In this document: positions 63,074 through 64,000 of the stretch, piece after piece
Layout: each line of letters opens with the position of its first letter
Position numbering within the stretch: the first letter of the stretch is position 1
NCBI GenBank assembly: GCA_010672925.1
Contig: JAAHFP010000034.1
Location: forward strand, 1-64,000
Length of the DNA: 64,000 nt
Origin: Symploca sp. SIO1C2
Lineage (GTDB): Bacteria; Cyanobacteriota; Cyanobacteriia; Cyanobacteriales; Coleofasciculaceae
Reading direction: 5' to 3'
Notes under the pieces: generated by a model
Database searches by the model: none
Told to the model about the DNA's origin: nothing
What the model saw: the letters and a program-made list of their open reading frames with translations, nothing else
Position numbers and translations under genes: made by a program

Positions 63074-64000
63074 ATGACCAATTTATTACAAAAAATCTGG
63101 TTGATTTTTATTGTTGCAGTGTTGGTGGTTATAATTTTTCTCCCAACCAGCAACCCAGCTTATACTGAGGAAGATACCGCCAACACATTGGCTGCTGCTC
63201 CAGTTGAGGCAATCAGTACTCTTGAACCAGTACATCAACCGACGGAGGAAGTTGAGCACTCCACTAAAATTACCTCCGTTGAGCAAGTATCAGATGTCTC
63301 TTCCAGTGAGCCTTACTTCAATGCCCTCAAAAAAATAATTGAGGTTTACAAAATGAACCTTACATTGCCTGACGGGAGTTTTCCAGGCAATCAGTCCATA
63401 ACTAGAGGAGATTTTATCATTTACCTGCGTGATACTCTTGAGGTAATGAATAAATTGCAAGAACGCTCTAAGATTGCAGGTATTACAGATGAGCAACTAG
63501 CAACAACAGCAGCTTTCTTCAATGAAATCGAAGACAAAACTGATGTTATCTCTCAAAGAATAAAACAAATCAATAATAGAATTTATCTACTGGAAAACAA
63601 GTTAAAAGAGTCACAACAGCCTCTACTAATTAAAACAATTTTAGATTCATCCTTGACAAGTAAGCAAAATAATTTAGAGAAAAAAGATTGGCCAACAGGA
63701 AATACAATTCCAGAAGTTGTGGTTAGCCAATCGGTTAACTCCTCTGAGCCAGAGATAGATTTATTGGCTCCGGTTAACCCTGTTGAAGAAATACTTGATA
63801 TCTCTGATATCGCCACAGTCAATACTTCGGAAGAGGTTGTTGCTAGCCAACCGGTTAACCTTACTGAGGAGATAATTGATGTCTCTGATGTCGCAGCAGT
63901 CAATACTTCGGAAGAAGTTTTCGCCAGTCAACCGGTTAACCCTTCTGAAGAAATACTTGATGTCACTGATATCGTCACAGTCAATACTTCGGAAGAGGTT
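63074..64000 (+). CDS. SLH-like repeat surface protein, 3' end outside window
   Basis: Open from ATG 63074 to the window end (309 codons, no stop). Residues ~7-32 are a hydrophobic signal/anchor. Residues ~80-125 resemble a surface-layer-homology domain as found before porin barrels in cyanobacterial outer-membrane proteins (YFNALKKIIEVY...LPDGSFPGNQSITRGDFIIYL), followed by a coiled-coil region (about 145-185). From ~210 an acidic 27-residue repeat begins (E-E-V-V-A-S-Q-P-V-N and V-N-T-S cores; 81-bp period at 63830, 63911 and 63992). A repeat-rich spacer followed by a porin or adhesin is possible but cannot be seen. Confidence 0.8.
   Translation, partial: MTNLLQKIWLIFIVAVLVVIIFLPTSNPAYTEEDTANTLAAAPVEAISTLEPVHQPTEEVEHSTKITSVEQVSDVSSSEPYFNALKKIIEVYKMNLTLPDGSFPGNQSITRGDFIIYLRDTLEVMNKLQERSKIAGITDEQLATTAAFFNEIEDKTDVISQRIKQINNRIYLLENKLKESQQPLLIKTILDSSLTSKQNNLEKKDWPTGNTIPEVVVSQSVNSSEPEIDLLAPVNPVEEILDISDIATVNTSEEVVASQPVNLTEEIIDVSDVAAVNTSEEVFASQPVNPSEEILDVTDIVTVNTSEEV

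Overview
The window is chromosomal DNA from a cyanobacterium, most likely a filamentous one. It encodes the photosystem I subunit PsaD and a photosystem II S4-domain protein. Palindromic GCGATCGC (HIP1) octamers recur (for example at 3484 and 3858). Intergenic DNA is full of the 7-9 bp short tandem repeats, REP-like palindromes and Uma2/toxin-antitoxin genes that are typical of such genomes. No tRNA, rRNA or CRISPR array was recognised. The first ~100 bases are not genomic: they match Illumina adapter sequence followed by a G-rich stretch, so position 1 is the raw end of an assembled contig.

Layout. 0.3-3.7 kb: prmA, serA and a small glycine-rich membrane protein. 3.9-7.0 kb: an accessory patch with three Uma2-type nucleases, a VapBC-like pair and a frameshifted orphan MazE-like antitoxin. 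7.0-18.5 kb: S4-domain protein; a Tat-exported tyrosinase overlapped by a secreted stand-alone copy of its own C-terminal domain; a DICT-GAF histidine kinase; psaD and trpE; an RlpA-like protein; a PhzF-like protein; an M28 peptidase. 18.5-22.6 kb: a tightly packed minus-strand operon (DUF262 protein, DUF3696-type ATPase, unknown 310-residue protein) that runs by a 4-bp overlap into a decayed small-protein/retropepsin pair. This is the best candidate here for an undescribed, possibly defensive, system. 22.6-25 kb: two duplicated exported proteins with C-x19-C repeats, separated by a 214-bp MITE with a 9-bp target duplication.

25-34 kb: a redox island with a 1225-residue lipoprotein (16 tandem ~34-residue acidic repeats fused to a di-heme cytochrome), an Old Yellow Enzyme family oxidoreductase, and two membrane-anchored di-heme cytochromes related to the lipoprotein's C-terminal part. 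34-44 kb: YjbQ, an MFS transporter, a glycosyltransferase, a peptide-type ABC binding protein, a lipoprotein, a second VapBC-like pair, a fourth Uma2 protein, rubrerythrin and leuB. 44-46.6 kb: an intact small-protein/retropepsin pair and a REP-associated transposase (RAYT) surrounded by REP doublets. 46.6-55.5 kb: mfd, rnc, higBA, rimM, rlmH, an amidohydrolase and a peptide-type ABC permease. 55.8-62.8 kb: a carbohydrate ABC transporter (binding protein, two permeases, ATPase), with a lone tnpB lying between the second permease and the ATPase. 63.1 kb to the end: an SLH-like, repeat-containing surface protein that runs off the window.

Two themes recur. First, short interspersed repeats have entered coding sequence and are translated (in Mfd, in the signal-peptide region of the peptide-binding protein, at the N-terminus of one sugar permease, and at the C-terminus of the amidohydrolase). 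Second, small two-gene modules with start/stop overlaps (VapBC-like, HigBA, small-protein/retropepsin) are common, and three accessory genes carry single clear lesions.
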